In this document: positions 52,749 through 60,550 of the stretch, piece after piece
How the letters are laid out: every line of letters starts with the position of its first letter
Position numbering within the stretch: position 1 is the stretch's first letter
Assembly: GCA_017937485.1 (NCBI GenBank)
Contig: JAGBDN010000050.1
Location: forward strand, 19,799 to 83,798
DNA: 64,000 nucleotides
Direction: 5' to 3'
Origin: Thermoguttaceae bacterium
GTDB taxonomy: Bacteria; Planctomycetota; Planctomycetia; Pirellulales; Thermoguttaceae
Translations under genes and position numbers: made by a program
Notes under the pieces: generated by a model
Told to the model about the DNA's origin: nothing
Seen by the model: only the letters and a program-made list of their open reading frames with translations
The model's database searches: none

Positions 52749-53771
52749 TCAAACGGCGGCGAACGGGTCGGCGGCTTCCGGCGGAATCGACGGCGTTCCG
52801 CCCTCTTGCGAGCAAACGAACGAAGCGCGGCGCGACGCGGCGTCGACAATTTCGGCGATCGGACGGCCCGACAAAAGCCCGACGACGCAAACCGCCGCGA
52901 AGGAGTCGCCGGCCCCGACGGCGTCGGCGATTCGCTCGACCGGAGCGGCGGGAGCGAACGCGGAACCGGTTTCGTCGAATATCCAAGCGCCCGCGCCGCC
53001 GCAAGTTAAGATAAGCGTTCGCAAGTTGAAACGGCGTCGCCAACGAGCGGCCCAATCGGCGAGCGCGGCGGCGACTTCCGGCGAATCGGGCGCGGTTAAC
53101 GATCCGGCGTCGTCGGCGAAACGGCTCAACGTCGGCGGTTCGAGGTCGGCGAAAAGCGCGTCCAACTCGACCGCTTCCGCGTCGTTGAGTTTGAAAACGT
53201 CGGCGGCGTTCAGCGTCGACTCGACGACCTCCCGGGAGTAAAAGGGCGCGCGCAAGTTTAGGTCGCAAACGCGGAGAACGGAACGCGGAAGTCGCTCCAA
53301 TATTTGAGTTAGCGAACGTCGGTTCGTTTCCGAACGGAGCGCGAGACTGCCGAAATAAAAGGCGGACGCGGCGTTTTCCTCCGTCAAAAAGCGAACGAGC
53401 GCGTCGGCGGTTTCCGCGTCGACGGCGATTTCGTCCCAAGCGACGTTTTCGACGATGCGGTAAGTCGGCGTTCCGGCGGCGTCGAGCGAAACGGCGACGG
53501 TTCCGGTCGGCGCGTCGGGCGAAATTTGGAGAAACTGCGTCGAAAGAGCAAGCGCGTCGAGCCGTTCGCGGATTTCCGCGCCGAGCGGGTCGTCGCCGAT
53601 TCGCGTTAACGCCCGGACGTCGGCGCCGAGCGTTTGCGAATGATAAAGGAAATTGACCGGAGCGCCGCCGAGTTTCTTCCCGGTCGGAAGCAGATCCCAA
53701 AGGATTTCGCCGAACGCGACGATTCGGGGCGGAGCGGAAACGGGGGGAGCGGAAGGACGAGACGGCGACAT
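52749..53771 (-). CDS. PfkB family carbohydrate kinase (fructokinase-like)
   Basis: A 340-residue ribokinase-fold sugar kinase. The N-terminal part is IVAFGEILWDLLP with KKLGGAPVNFLYHSQTLG (PfkB signature 1). The C-terminal ATP/anion-hole motif is DAVGAGDSFAAVCV, with the catalytic Asp in GAGD. The GEILWD and GGAPVN motifs are typical of fructokinases; the sugar is inferred. Residues 1-15 are a Ser/Pro-rich extension. GGAGC precedes the ATG. It is the first gene of a unit with HtrA, behind the promoter at 53907-53935. Confidence 0.92.
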   Translation of the reverse strand: MSPSRPSAPPVSAPPRIVAFGEILWDLLPTGKKLGGAPVNFLYHSQTLGADVRALTRIGDDPLGAEIRERLDALALSTQFLQISPDAPTGTVAVSLDAAGTPTYRIVENVAWDEIAVDAETADALVRFLTEENAASAFYFGSLALRSETNRRSLTQILERLPRSVLRVCDLNLRAPFYSREVVESTLNAADVFKLNDAEAVELDALFADLEPPTLSRFADDAGSLTAPDSPEVAAALADWAARWRRRFNLRTLILTCGGAGAWIFDETGSAFAPAAPVERIADAVGAGDSFAAVCVVGLLSGRPIAEIVDAASRRASFVCSQEGGTPSIPPEAADPFAAV

Positions 53772-53906
53772 AAAACGTTGCTCCGGCGCGGGTTGCGTAA
53801 AATAAAGGGAAACGAGTAAAGGGAAAGGAGCGCGACGCGGGTTGCGTCGGCTCGGCCCGGCGGTCGCGAAACGGCGGCGCCGGCGACGGTTTTGTCATTA
53901 ATATAT

Positions 53907-53935
53907 ATTATATACGAGACGTCGGCGATTTTCCA
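53907..53935 (-). promoter_or_regulatory. Candidate promoter of the sugar kinase - HtrA unit
   Basis: Minus strand: TGGAAA (53930-53935), 17-base spacer, TATAAT (53907-53912), overlapping a 12-base AT palindrome. Confidence 0.5.
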
Positions 53936-54262
53936 GCGCCGATTGATTTTTATTTGCTAAAAAACGCGCCGCTTCTTGCGGTTAAAAGAGAAACGTTTCG
54001 AGAATTATTTCGGGCGAAGCGAAGAATTAACGTTGAGAAACCGAAACGCTTCCCGGCGACGCGGTCGCGGTTTGAGCGGCGCCGCCGTCGGAGCGTCGCT
54101 CGAAAACGACGTTTTGCCGCTAAACGTCTTATCTCGTTTTTGCGTTGGCGTTTAAGATTGGTTAAGCGCGAGAAGCGACGGGAAACGAATTTAACGGCGG
54201 CGCCGGTTTTGCGGGACGCGGCGAGTAATTTTCAAGTTTTTTAATTTTTTCGCGTTAATTTC

Positions 54263-54291
54263 TTGACGTCGGGCAAACGCGGCGTTACAAT
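54263..54291 (+). promoter_or_regulatory. Strong promoter of the lipoprotein gene
   Basis: TTGACG at 54263-54268, exactly 17 bases, TACAAT at 54286-54291. The leader before the start codon is about 240 bases. The TACAATAAAGA word recurs at the promoter at 56891. Confidence 0.75.
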
Positions 54292-54535
54292 AAAGAAAGT
54301 CGAGTTGCGAAGTTGTTTTTCGCGTCGACGTTGCGTTAGGTTCGTTCGGGCGTCGGCAAACGCTAACGAATAAGCCGAAAAAATCGAATAGGCCGAATAT
54401 GCGGGCGACGTTTGAGCGTCGACGTTTTCGGGAACTTTTTTTGCGTCTCGGCGTCTTACAGTTTGCTTGGTTTAGAGGAAACTGTTTGCGGTTTGCGGCG
54501 GTCGAGGGCGCGTTCATTGGTTGAAGGAGGCGACG

Positions 54536-55051
54536 ATGAGAAAATTGTCTTGCTTTTTTGCGTTGGCGACGGCGGCGTTCTGCGTCGTCGCGGTCGGTTG
54601 CGGGCCGAAAGCTCCCGCCGACATGCCGGAAACGCACCCGTTTAAGGTGAAGGTTGTCAACGGTTCGGAAGCGATCGCCGACGTCGACGTTTTCTTTATC
54701 GCGACGAGCGGAAGCGTTTCGATCAGCGGCAAAACCGACAAAAACGGCGTCGCGGAGATTACGTCGACCTTGCAAGGCTATACCGCCGACGGCGCCCCGG
54801 CGGGCGATTATAAGATCACTTGCACGAAGGACCCGCAACCGGAACACTGGAAGACCCCGGCGGAACTCGCGGCGATGTCGGTCGGCGAACAAAGCGAATA
54901 TCACGCCGAATACGAAGCGAAACGCGCCGAAATGCCTCGCGAAATTCCGGAAGTTTGGAAAGATTTCGACCGCACTCCGCTCTCCGCGACCGTTTCGGCG
55001 GGCGGCGGCGAAGTTACGTTCGACGTCGCGGAACTCGGCGGTCTCGAGTAA
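54536..55051 (+). CDS. Small lipoprotein, planctomycete DUF1559-associated type
   Basis: A 171-residue protein beginning MRKLSCFFALATAAFCVVAVGC: a signal peptide with a lipobox-like VAVGC. The mature part is a beta-sandwich of the carboxypeptidase-regulatory/transthyretin-like type (FKVKVVNGSEAIADVDVFF, GKTDKNGVAEI, GAPAGDYKITC). Such lipoproteins commonly accompany DUF1559 genes in planctomycetes, as here (180 bases downstream). AGGAGG sits eight bases before the ATG at 54536; an in-frame ATG five codons up lacks a ribosome site. No catalytic residues are evident. Confidence 0.85.
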   Translation: MRKLSCFFALATAAFCVVAVGCGPKAPADMPETHPFKVKVVNGSEAIADVDVFFIATSGSVSISGKTDKNGVAEITSTLQGYTADGAPAGDYKITCTKDPQPEHWKTPAELAAMSVGEQSEYHAEYEAKRAEMPREIPEVWKDFDRTPLSATVSAGGGEVTFDVAELGGLE

Positions 55052-55230
55052 AACGCTTAACGCGTTTTGAGTAAATAGAATTGGAACGCGCGGGTTTTAA
55101 CGATCGCGTTGATTTTGACGCTGGAAGTCGGCGGAGAAATCGGACGTTTGAAAAGTTTGAAATTCGAACGCGTTGAAGATAACGTTTTTTCTTTTACCTT
55201 GTTTTTAAGTTTTTTTTGAGGAGTGTTTTT

Positions 55231-56337
55231 ATGCAACGTTTTACGAATAAACGACGCGGTTTTACGTTGGTCGAACTTCTCGTCGTTATCGCCATCATTG
55301 GGATTTTGATCGGTTTGCTCCTTCCGGCCGTCCAAGCGGCTCGCGAAGCGGCGCGCCGGATGCAATGCACGAACAACCTGAAGCAAATCGGGCTCGGCTT
55401 GCAAAACTATCACGACGTCAACAACGCGTTCCCGCCGATGCGCACCTCGCCGAGCGACGACCAACGCAACTTGGCGGCGGCTTGGGGTTGCGTCAGTTTT
55501 TACGTCGCGATGTATCCTTACATCGAACAGGGGAACCGTTGGCAAGAAGTCATTTCGCGCGGCGACGAATCGCATAGCTTTAGCGGTTGGACCGACGCCT
55601 GGAACTGCTCGACGACTTCGCTGAAGGCGTTGATTCCGATGCTCGGCTGCCCGTCCGACGCCGCGGCCAACACGCCGTCGCATAGCAACAGTTGCCAACG
55701 CGGCAGTTACTGCGGTTCGCTCGGCGACGCGACGGTTAACACCGGCGAAGCGACGACGAGCAAGCGCGGGTTCTTCCCCGGCGGCATCGGCGCGCGTCCG
55801 AGCGTCTACGGCGGCGTTAAGTGCAACACGTTTGCGACGCTTACCGACGGTTCCTCGAACACGATCGCCATCGTCGAATCGGTTTGCGGCGCGCAAGCCG
55901 GTTCCGACCGCGTCAAGGGCGGCATTGTGAAGATGAGCGGCGGCTCTCCGGCGTCCTGCTTGGCGTTGGTGAAGAACGACGATAGAACGTCGCTTAACGG
56001 CGAAATCGCTTCGGAACCGCGCGGCCAACGCCACACCGACGGTCGCCCGCGCATCTTGGCCGTTACGACGGTTCTTCCGCCGAACTCGCCGACCTGCGCG
56101 AACGACATTTCGAACCCGGGTTGGGGTTGGGGTTATATGAGCGCGTCGAGCAACCACTCGGGCGGCGTCAACGCGTTGCGCGCCGACGGTTCGGTCGCGT
56201 TCATTAGCGAAACGATCGACTGCGGTTCGAACCTGAACAGCACGGAGTGGACGGGCAAAGACCCGACCGGCAAGAGCCCGTTCGGCGTTTGGGGCGCGAT
56301 GGGGACGATCGCCGGCGGCGAAACCGACGTTCAATAA
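55231..56337 (+). CDS. DUF1559 prepilin-like protein
   Basis: A 368-residue member of the planctomycete-expanded DUF1559 family. The N-terminus is a type II/IV prepilin signal: [18 protein letters not shown] with cleavage before Phe, then a hydrophobic helix and [21 protein letters not shown]. The C-terminus has the family [18 protein letters not shown] motif. It is presumably processed by a prepilin peptidase and assembled or held at the cell surface. GAGGAG lies upstream of the ATG at 55231; codon use is that of a highly expressed gene. A clear terminator follows at 56391. Confidence 0.96.
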   Translation: MQRFTNKRRGFTLVELLVVIAIIGILIGLLLPAVQAAREAARRMQCTNNLKQIGLGLQNYHDVNNAFPPMRTSPSDDQRNLAAAWGCVSFYVAMYPYIEQGNRWQEVISRGDESHSFSGWTDAWNCSTTSLKALIPMLGCPSDAAANTPSHSNSCQRGSYCGSLGDATVNTGEATTSKRGFFPGGIGARPSVYGGVKCNTFATLTDGSSNTIAIVESVCGAQAGSDRVKGGIVKMSGGSPASCLALVKNDDRTSLNGEIASEPRGQRHTDGRPRILAVTTVLPPNSPTCANDISNPGWGWGYMSASSNHSGGVNALRADGSVAFISETIDCGSNLNSTEWTGKDPTGKSPFGVWGAMGTIAGGETDVQ

Positions 56338-56390
56338 TCGCGTTTAACGTTAACGTTCGAGTCGTTTTAGCGGTTGAAACGGCGTAAGGC

Positions 56391-56438
56391 AACGGAGTCG
56401 ACGGCGTTCGTAGGAGCGCGGTCGACTCCGTTTTTTTT
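56391..56438 (+). terminator. Rho-independent terminator after the DUF1559 gene
   Basis: A 12-bp perfect stem (AACGGAGTCGAC with GTCGACTCCGTT), an 18-base loop and eight T. Confidence 0.9.
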
Positions 56439-56538
56439 CTTGCCGCGGCGTTGGGGGTTGCGATTAACCGTCGAGCGTTCCGTTCCGACCGCGTTCTCCG
56501 ACATTGGACGCGTCGGGGCGTTGCGAGCGATTGCGATG

Positions 56539-56890
56539 GGCGTCGAGCGATTGCGTCGCGCTTGTTTTTCCTCCGCCGAACGTTTTGCGCCGCGCTTGTT
56601 TTTGGCGCCGCCGAACAGTTGCGCCGCGCTTGTTTTTTTTCGCCGTCGAGCGTTTGCGTCGCGTTTGTTTTTTTCGCCGTCGAGCGTTTGCGCCGCGTTT
56701 GTTTTTTCCTCCGCCGAACAGTTGCGCCGCGCTTGTTTTTTCCTCCGCCGAGCGTTTGCGCCGCGTTTGTTTTTGGCGCGGAGCGTTTGCGCCGCGTTTG
56801 TTTTTGGCGCCGCCGAATGTTTTGCGTCGCGTTTGTTTTTGGCGCCGCCGAACGTTTTGGGCCGCGTTTGTTTTTGGCTTCGTCGAACGT
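56539..56890. repeat. Minisatellite, about eleven 34-bp units
   Basis: The degenerate unit has a CGCCGAACGTTTTGCGCCGC-like half and a GTTTGTTTTTGGCG-like half. Most copies are 34 or 35 bases; one is 31. Because 34 is not a multiple of three, long open frames appear in all three plus frames and on the minus strand. That is a property of the repeat, not evidence of a gene. The array ends directly at the promoter at 56891. Confidence 0.85.
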
Positions 56891-56919
56891 TTGGCGTCGC
56901 GCTTGTTTTCGCGTACAAT
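56891..56919 (+). promoter_or_regulatory. Promoter at the end of the minisatellite
   Basis: TTGGCG at 56891-56896, 17-base spacer, TACAAT at 56914-56919 followed by AAAGAGG. The -35 lies within the last degenerate repeat unit. Confidence 0.6.
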
Positions 56920-56999
56920 AAAGAGGGGAACGAGCGCCGATTCGGGCGGCGTTTCTCTTGGACTTGGTTGGACTTAACGTGAAACGGCAGGCGCGAACA

Positions 57000-57605
57000 A
57001 TGAACGGAGCGAACGGCGCGAAAGGAAACGAAACGCAAGCGAGCGAATTGGAGTATCGGGTCGCTTACCAACGGCGCGACGGCGGACTCGTCGTCGGAAC
57101 GCTCGACGACTTGGCGGCGGATTGGCGCGTCGGAGCGGTCGACGCGTCGGCGCCGGTTAGCGTCGACGGCGAACGTCGAACGGCGGCGGACGTCCTCGAC
57201 GAATACGCCGAACGCGCGGCGGTCGCGGAAGTCGGACAAACGCGAGCCGACGCGGAAAAACAGTCGCGGCAAGCGTTTGGAAACGGCGTCGGAATCGGCG
57301 GTCTCGGCTGTTTTACGATCCTCGCTTGTTTGGGCGCCCCGACGAAAATAGGGGTTCCGCTCTTAATCGCGGCGCCGTTGTTTGTCGTCGCCGCCGTTTG
57401 CTTTTACGTCGCGTCGTTCCTTGTCGAAGAATGGGAGCGTCGCGTCGCCGAAACGAAAGCGCGAATCCTTGAAAACGGAACGAAAAAAGACGGGGAGCAA
57501 GGCGAATGGCCGGATATATCGACGTCGGCGTTAAGTTCAAAGCCGACGCGTCCGATCTCGACGTCAAATTTACTCGAAGCGTCGAACAACTCAACGCGTC
57601 GCTAA
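57000..57605 (+). CDS. Small membrane protein of unknown function
   Basis: A 201-residue protein. Residues 17-60 form a small beta-rich GYF_2-like region (EYRVAYQRRDGGLVVGTLDDL, ADWRVGAVDASAPVS). About 98-145 are one or two membrane helices (GIGGLGCFTILACLG, PLLIAAPLFVVAAVCFYVASFLV). The C-terminal tail is charged and low-complexity, and overlaps the next reading frame by 100 bases. The last 40 residues are Ser/Thr/Pro-rich and may be the product of a fusion or frameshift with the following gene rather than native sequence. Confidence 0.65.
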   Translation: MNGANGAKGNETQASELEYRVAYQRRDGGLVVGTLDDLAADWRVGAVDASAPVSVDGERRTAADVLDEYAERAAVAEVGQTRADAEKQSRQAFGNGVGIGGLGCFTILACLGAPTKIGVPLLIAAPLFVVAAVCFYVASFLVEEWERRVAETKARILENGTKKDGEQGEWPDISTSALSSKPTRPISTSNLLEASNNSTRR

Positions 57606-57754
57606 CGACGACGCAACGCCGACTCGGTTTGACTTACGACGCGAACAAGTTGTTGACGAACTCGCTCGGGCAATGCGTCGAAGGGCTTTCGACGGCGCAA
57701 ATCAAGCTCGGGCTGTACGTCGACGAACTCTGGCGCGATCGGTTTTGCGTTTGA
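57506..57754 (+). CDS. Short protein resembling the start of a phage tail tape-measure protein, probably truncated
   Basis: 82 residues: MAGYIDVGVKFKADASDLDV, then an amphipathic helix region (FTRSVEQLNASLTTTQRRLG) and GLSTAQIKLGLYVDELWRD before an early stop. The opening (virion-like IDVGVKFKADASDLD, then coiled coil) is what phage tape-measure or tail-associated proteins look like, but those are hundreds of residues long. It begins inside the preceding gene with no clear ribosome site. I read it as the 5' remnant of a longer gene; the similarity is by eye only. Confidence 0.45.
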   Translation: MAGYIDVGVKFKADASDLDVKFTRSVEQLNASLTTTQRRLGLTYDANKLLTNSLGQCVEGLSTAQIKLGLYVDELWRDRFCV

Positions 57755-58523
57755 TTACGAACGTCGTTGGCGCAGTAATCGAACGCCGGCGCCGGCGAGA
57801 CGGTCGGACGTTTCTCGGTCGTTTGGGCGTCGGCGTCGAGAATTTGCCTCTTGACGAAAAAATGTTTGCCGCGAAGTCGAGCGTTGCGAACGGTCGAAAC
57901 ATCGCGCGTCGAGTCGAGAGGGCAACGCGGAGGATTCGTTTTAGGCGCGGGCTCGACGAGCGTTGAGTCCGCCGTCGCGCGATTCCCAAACTTGCCGTCG
58001 GCGGGCGCGACGCTTGACTTTTTAACGTTAACGCGGAACGTCGCGGCGTTAGAACGCGTTTTGAGGCGACGTAAACGCTAGCCGCGTTAGAGATTGCGAC
58101 CGCGACGTGTTTCGACTTCGTTTTGTCGCTTAACCTTCTAACGCGTTTGCAACGGCGTTTGGACGTAAATATCGTGCCTTTTTGCCGACGCGCGTTTGGC
58201 GACTTGCGTCGCTTTGGATTCAGGCTTGCGCCCGAATTTCCGCCGCGGTCATAAGTTGTCGTTCTTGCCGTCCCGATGCGCAATGCGGGAACGGAGGGAA
58301 GCGCGATCAAGAAATTGGCGTAATGAGTTCGCGACTACGGGGAATCCAATTTGCCGAGAAAACTAGATTTTTGAACCGACGTAACGGGTTTAACTCGCGG
58401 GACTAAGAACAATGAACCGCCGCGCGCTTCATAACATCGCTTTTTAGAACCGACGCGCGACTAAGTCAAAAGAAACGAAAGATTGCGTAAAATCTAAACT
58501 TTTAGAATAAAAGACTTAAAAAG
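57755..58523. other. Gene-free region left of the att-like site
   Basis: About 770 bases with no supported gene, only short arginine-rich frames. Composition shifts from chromosome-like at 57755-58100 to AT-richer near 58330-58520. Likely decayed sequence between the truncated gene at 57506 and the tRNA fragment. Confidence 0.45.
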
Positions 58524-58565
58524 TGGGCGACGCAGGATTCGAACCAGCGACCTCCGCCGTGTGAA
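58524..58565 (-). other. 3' fragment of a tRNA-Val gene, probable att site of an integrated element
   Basis: On the minus strand the sequence reads as the anticodon loop (TTCACAC, anticodon CAC), GGCGG stem half, variable loop, a T arm with GGTTCGAATCC, and the acceptor half GTCGCCC followed by A. The bases that should precede the loop (CCGCC and the D arm) are absent; the sequence there (AAACGC) does not pair. Homology thus runs from the anticodon loop to the 3' end, the usual crossover segment for tyrosine integrases that target tRNA genes. By the orientation, the element lies to the right and the intact tRNA would be beyond base 64000. Confidence 0.7.
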
Positions 58566-58723
58566 AGCGTTTGCCGGTTTTTTCGGCTCGACCGCGCGAA
58601 TTTCCTTAACTTGTTTGAAAGTAAAGGTTTGCGCGTTTAAAGCGTTGTAGCCGACCGCGAAAAACGCGCGAAAACTTACGTTATTTTAACAGATTTTCGC
58701 GAAAAATCAACCGTTTTCCGCGA

Positions 58724-58745
58724 AATGTAGATACAATGTAGATAC
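58724..58745 (+). repeat. Direct repeat AATGTAGATAC x2
   Basis: Two perfect adjacent 11-base copies in the left end of the element, about 160 bases inside the tRNA fragment. They could be recombinase arm sites; that is inference. Confidence 0.6.
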
Positions 58746-58835
58746 AAAGAGCTTCGTCGACGCGGCGACGCCGAAGCGGTCGGCTGGATGAAAACGGGCG
58801 CGGCCCCGATGTCGGACAAGCCCGAACGTAAGTAG
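58731..58835 (+). pseudogene. 3' remnant of a plus-strand coding sequence
   Basis: An open stretch ending in a stop at 58833-58835 reads RYKELRRRGDAEAVG, then WMKTGAAPMSDKPERK. It looks like a genuine protein C-terminus and is followed 12 bases later by a good terminator, yet there is no start codon region or upstream body. It could be the tail of the gene truncated at 57506-57754, which has the same strand. Confidence 0.4.
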
Positions 58836-58847
58836 AACAACAACGCG

Positions 58848-58887
58848 AAGACGGCGAGAGCGGGGAACGTTCTCGCCGTCTTTTTTT
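58848..58887 (+). terminator. Rho-independent terminator after the coding remnant
   Basis: A 12-bp perfect stem (AAGACGGCGAGA with TCTCGCCGTCTT), an 11-base loop and seven T. It also lies just past the minus-strand stop at 58919, so it may serve both sides. Confidence 0.85.
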
Positions 58888-58918
58888 GCGGAGCGTCGAC
58901 CGAACCGACGCGGCGCCG

Positions 58919-60415
58919 TCAAGCGCTCGGTTCGGCGTGCGGCGTCGGGACGGTCTCTTGAGGTATCGCGGGGCCGAGCGGGACGGGAACTGTTTCGACT
59001 TCTTGCTCTTTGGGCGGGGCTTGCGAGTCTGGCGAAATTTGTATCGCGGCAGGTAGAGCATTCGGTGGAATGGCCGGAGAATTTTCATCGGTAACTAAGG
59101 TCGGAGACGGCGAAACCGGCGCGACTACTTGAATCGCGCCGCTCGGGATTCCCATCGCGTCGACCGGCGAAGGCTTAGGGGCGACTTCCAAGGTTTTAAT
59201 TTCTTTCGCGACCAATTCGGCGTATGCGTGGCGCCTCGCTTCTTCAAGGCCGAGGGAGGTGAGCGCGTACCAAGTCGCGTCGCCGTCGCTTTTGTATTTT
59301 GGCGATTCGCACTGATAAACCCACTCGCGGTCATGTAGACGCTCAAGGACTAACTTAAAATCAATATGCGTTCCCGCGCCGGTTCGGTGAACGTACCCGA
59401 CGTATTTTTGACGTTGGTGGTCGTAGACGTAAAGTTGCAGACGACCGTCCAAACCGGTGGTTGCGAAACGATATTCGCCGTTAACGTCGACGCCGCCCTC
59501 GCACACGATTTTTAACAGATCGTTTTCGATCAACGTTAGCTCGATTTCTTCGGCGCTCGTTTTCGCCGACGTTTCGCAAGCTAGCGAGGTTCGATAACTT
59601 TGAAGAATTTCAACGGCTTTACGGATTCCCTCGTTAGTCAACTGATACCACGCCGGCGAAGCGTCGGGCTTTTCCGTTTGAGGTTGAGGGGCCGCGTCTT
59701 GCGGCGTGTTGACGGGAACGATAAGCCCGCCGTGTTCCAGTTCGCTTATTACCTTTTGAATTAAGCCTTGATGTTTTTCGTACTCGTTGACGAATACCGC
59801 TCTGGGGCCGCTACACGTAGGAATCCATACGTTAAAACCGTCGCCGTCTTGATGGGTATAAAAACGAAAACTTGCCTCGACGTATTCAGGCTCGCCTCTT
59901 TTGGCGCGTATTAAAATCTCGCGGCGACAGTTTTGGATTAAACGCTCGTTTGTTACTGTTTCGAGTTCTGTTTGGGTTGTTAACGCGTTTTTTAGTTTTG
60001 TTTCAGATTCCTTGGCCTTTTTTTCTTCCGCTTCCGCTTGCGCTTTAGCTTCTTGCTCGGAGTGTTTGTTATGCGCAATGTTCAGAAAAAGTATTGTCGC
60101 GATGGAAAAGAATGAAAACGCAAGAAATCGTTTTATGAATACCGAAGAAACAGTTGCGTTAATCTTTGGGCTTTTAATATGGCTCCCCATAAATAAAAAA
60201 CAAAATGAGGCGATAAGGATACAGCAAGCCACCTTACCCCAAAACAATACGCTCAAAGAGATATTAAAGGAGGGAATTAAATGAGTAGCAATATTATCGC
60301 CAAATAAAACCACAATAGCGGTGGACAAGCCGCCCAAAATTTCTGTTGGGGTATACGAGAGGAGATTTTTATCGTTGTTTTGAGGCGGATTATCTCCGCG
60401 ATTCTCTTCCGTCAT
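58919..60415 (-). CDS. Membrane protein with coiled coil and two copies of a C-terminal module shared with its neighbour
   Basis: 498 residues, unknown family. Three hydrophobic helices at the N-terminus (about 27-49, 57-77 and 89-110) are followed by an Ala/Glu/Lys coiled coil (about 112-150). Two related modules follow. Module A (about 160-290) has DGDGFNVWI, a helix ending ISELEHGGLIVPV, and AWYQLTNEGIRKAVEIL. Module B (about 305-425) has GLDGRLQLYVY, VLERLHDREWVYQ, and TWYALTSLGLEEARRHAY. The C-terminal tail (about 430-498) is Pro/Ala/Glu-rich. The DUF4062-type protein upstream ends in the same module. It starts M-T-E-E-N-R after a leader nearly identical to that of its neighbour. The modules look like winged-helix or similar ligand-reading domains (inference). 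Confidence 0.75.
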   Translation of the reverse strand: MTEENRGDNPPQNNDKNLLSYTPTEILGGLSTAIVVLFGDNIATHLIPSFNISLSVLFWGKVACCILIASFCFLFMGSHIKSPKINATVSSVFIKRFLAFSFFSIATILFLNIAHNKHSEQEAKAQAEAEEKKAKESETKLKNALTTQTELETVTNERLIQNCRREILIRAKRGEPEYVEASFRFYTHQDGDGFNVWIPTCSGPRAVFVNEYEKHQGLIQKVISELEHGGLIVPVNTPQDAAPQPQTEKPDASPAWYQLTNEGIRKAVEILQSYRTSLACETSAKTSAEEIELTLIENDLLKIVCEGGVDVNGEYRFATTGLDGRLQLYVYDHQRQKYVGYVHRTGAGTHIDFKLVLERLHDREWVYQCESPKYKSDGDATWYALTSLGLEEARRHAYAELVAKEIKTLEVAPKPSPVDAMGIPSGAIQVVAPVSPSPTLVTDENSPAIPPNALPAAIQISPDSQAPPKEQEVETVPVPLGPAIPQETVPTPHAEPSA

Positions 60416-60519
60416 TTTCTGTTCTTTCTAACCCGTCTCGCCGCATATTTGGTCCGGCGGCGAGGCGGATTTTAAGGTTAGCTATTGTATTACTCAAGGC
60501 GTTCAAGCTCCTTGATCGC
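60413..60519 (-). repeat. Leader copy 2, upstream of the membrane protein gene
   Basis: About 107 bases nearly identical in layout to 61592-61702. In order on the coding strand: GGAGCTTGAACGCC, GAGTAAT, CTAACCTTAA, an inverted repeat (CCGCCTCGCCGCCGG ... CGGCGAGACGGG) with the loop ACCAAATATG, then TTAGAAAGAACAGAAAATG ending in the start codon. Confidence 0.9.
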
Positions 60520-60550
60520 CTCTGTTCCGTGCGAGTCCCCTTGGTTACTG

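Larger units (their letters stand above)
53772..54535. other. Divergent intergenic region between the sugar kinase and the lipoprotein gene
   Basis: 764 bases with outward promoters at 53907-53935 (minus) and 54263-54291 (plus). A TAATATATATTA palindrome (53899-53910) overlaps the minus -10. Open frames here are short and arginine-rich and are not supported. Confidence 0.5.
58566..58918. other. Left-end spacer of the element
   Basis: Holds an AT-rich stretch with TTTTCGCGAAAA-like inverted words (58693-58723), the 11-bp direct repeat at 58724, a coding remnant and its terminator. No intact gene. Confidence 0.5.

Noticed and set aside
56539..56890. CRISPR array
   Set aside because: Units are contiguous and degenerate along their whole length, with no constant repeat plus variable spacer pattern and no cas gene.
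56367..57272. 301-codon minus-strand Lys/Arg-rich frame and three plus-strand frames over the 34-bp repeats
   Set aside because: A repeat whose length is not a multiple of three and that lacks stops opens every frame; none has a start with a ribosome site or a conserved domain.
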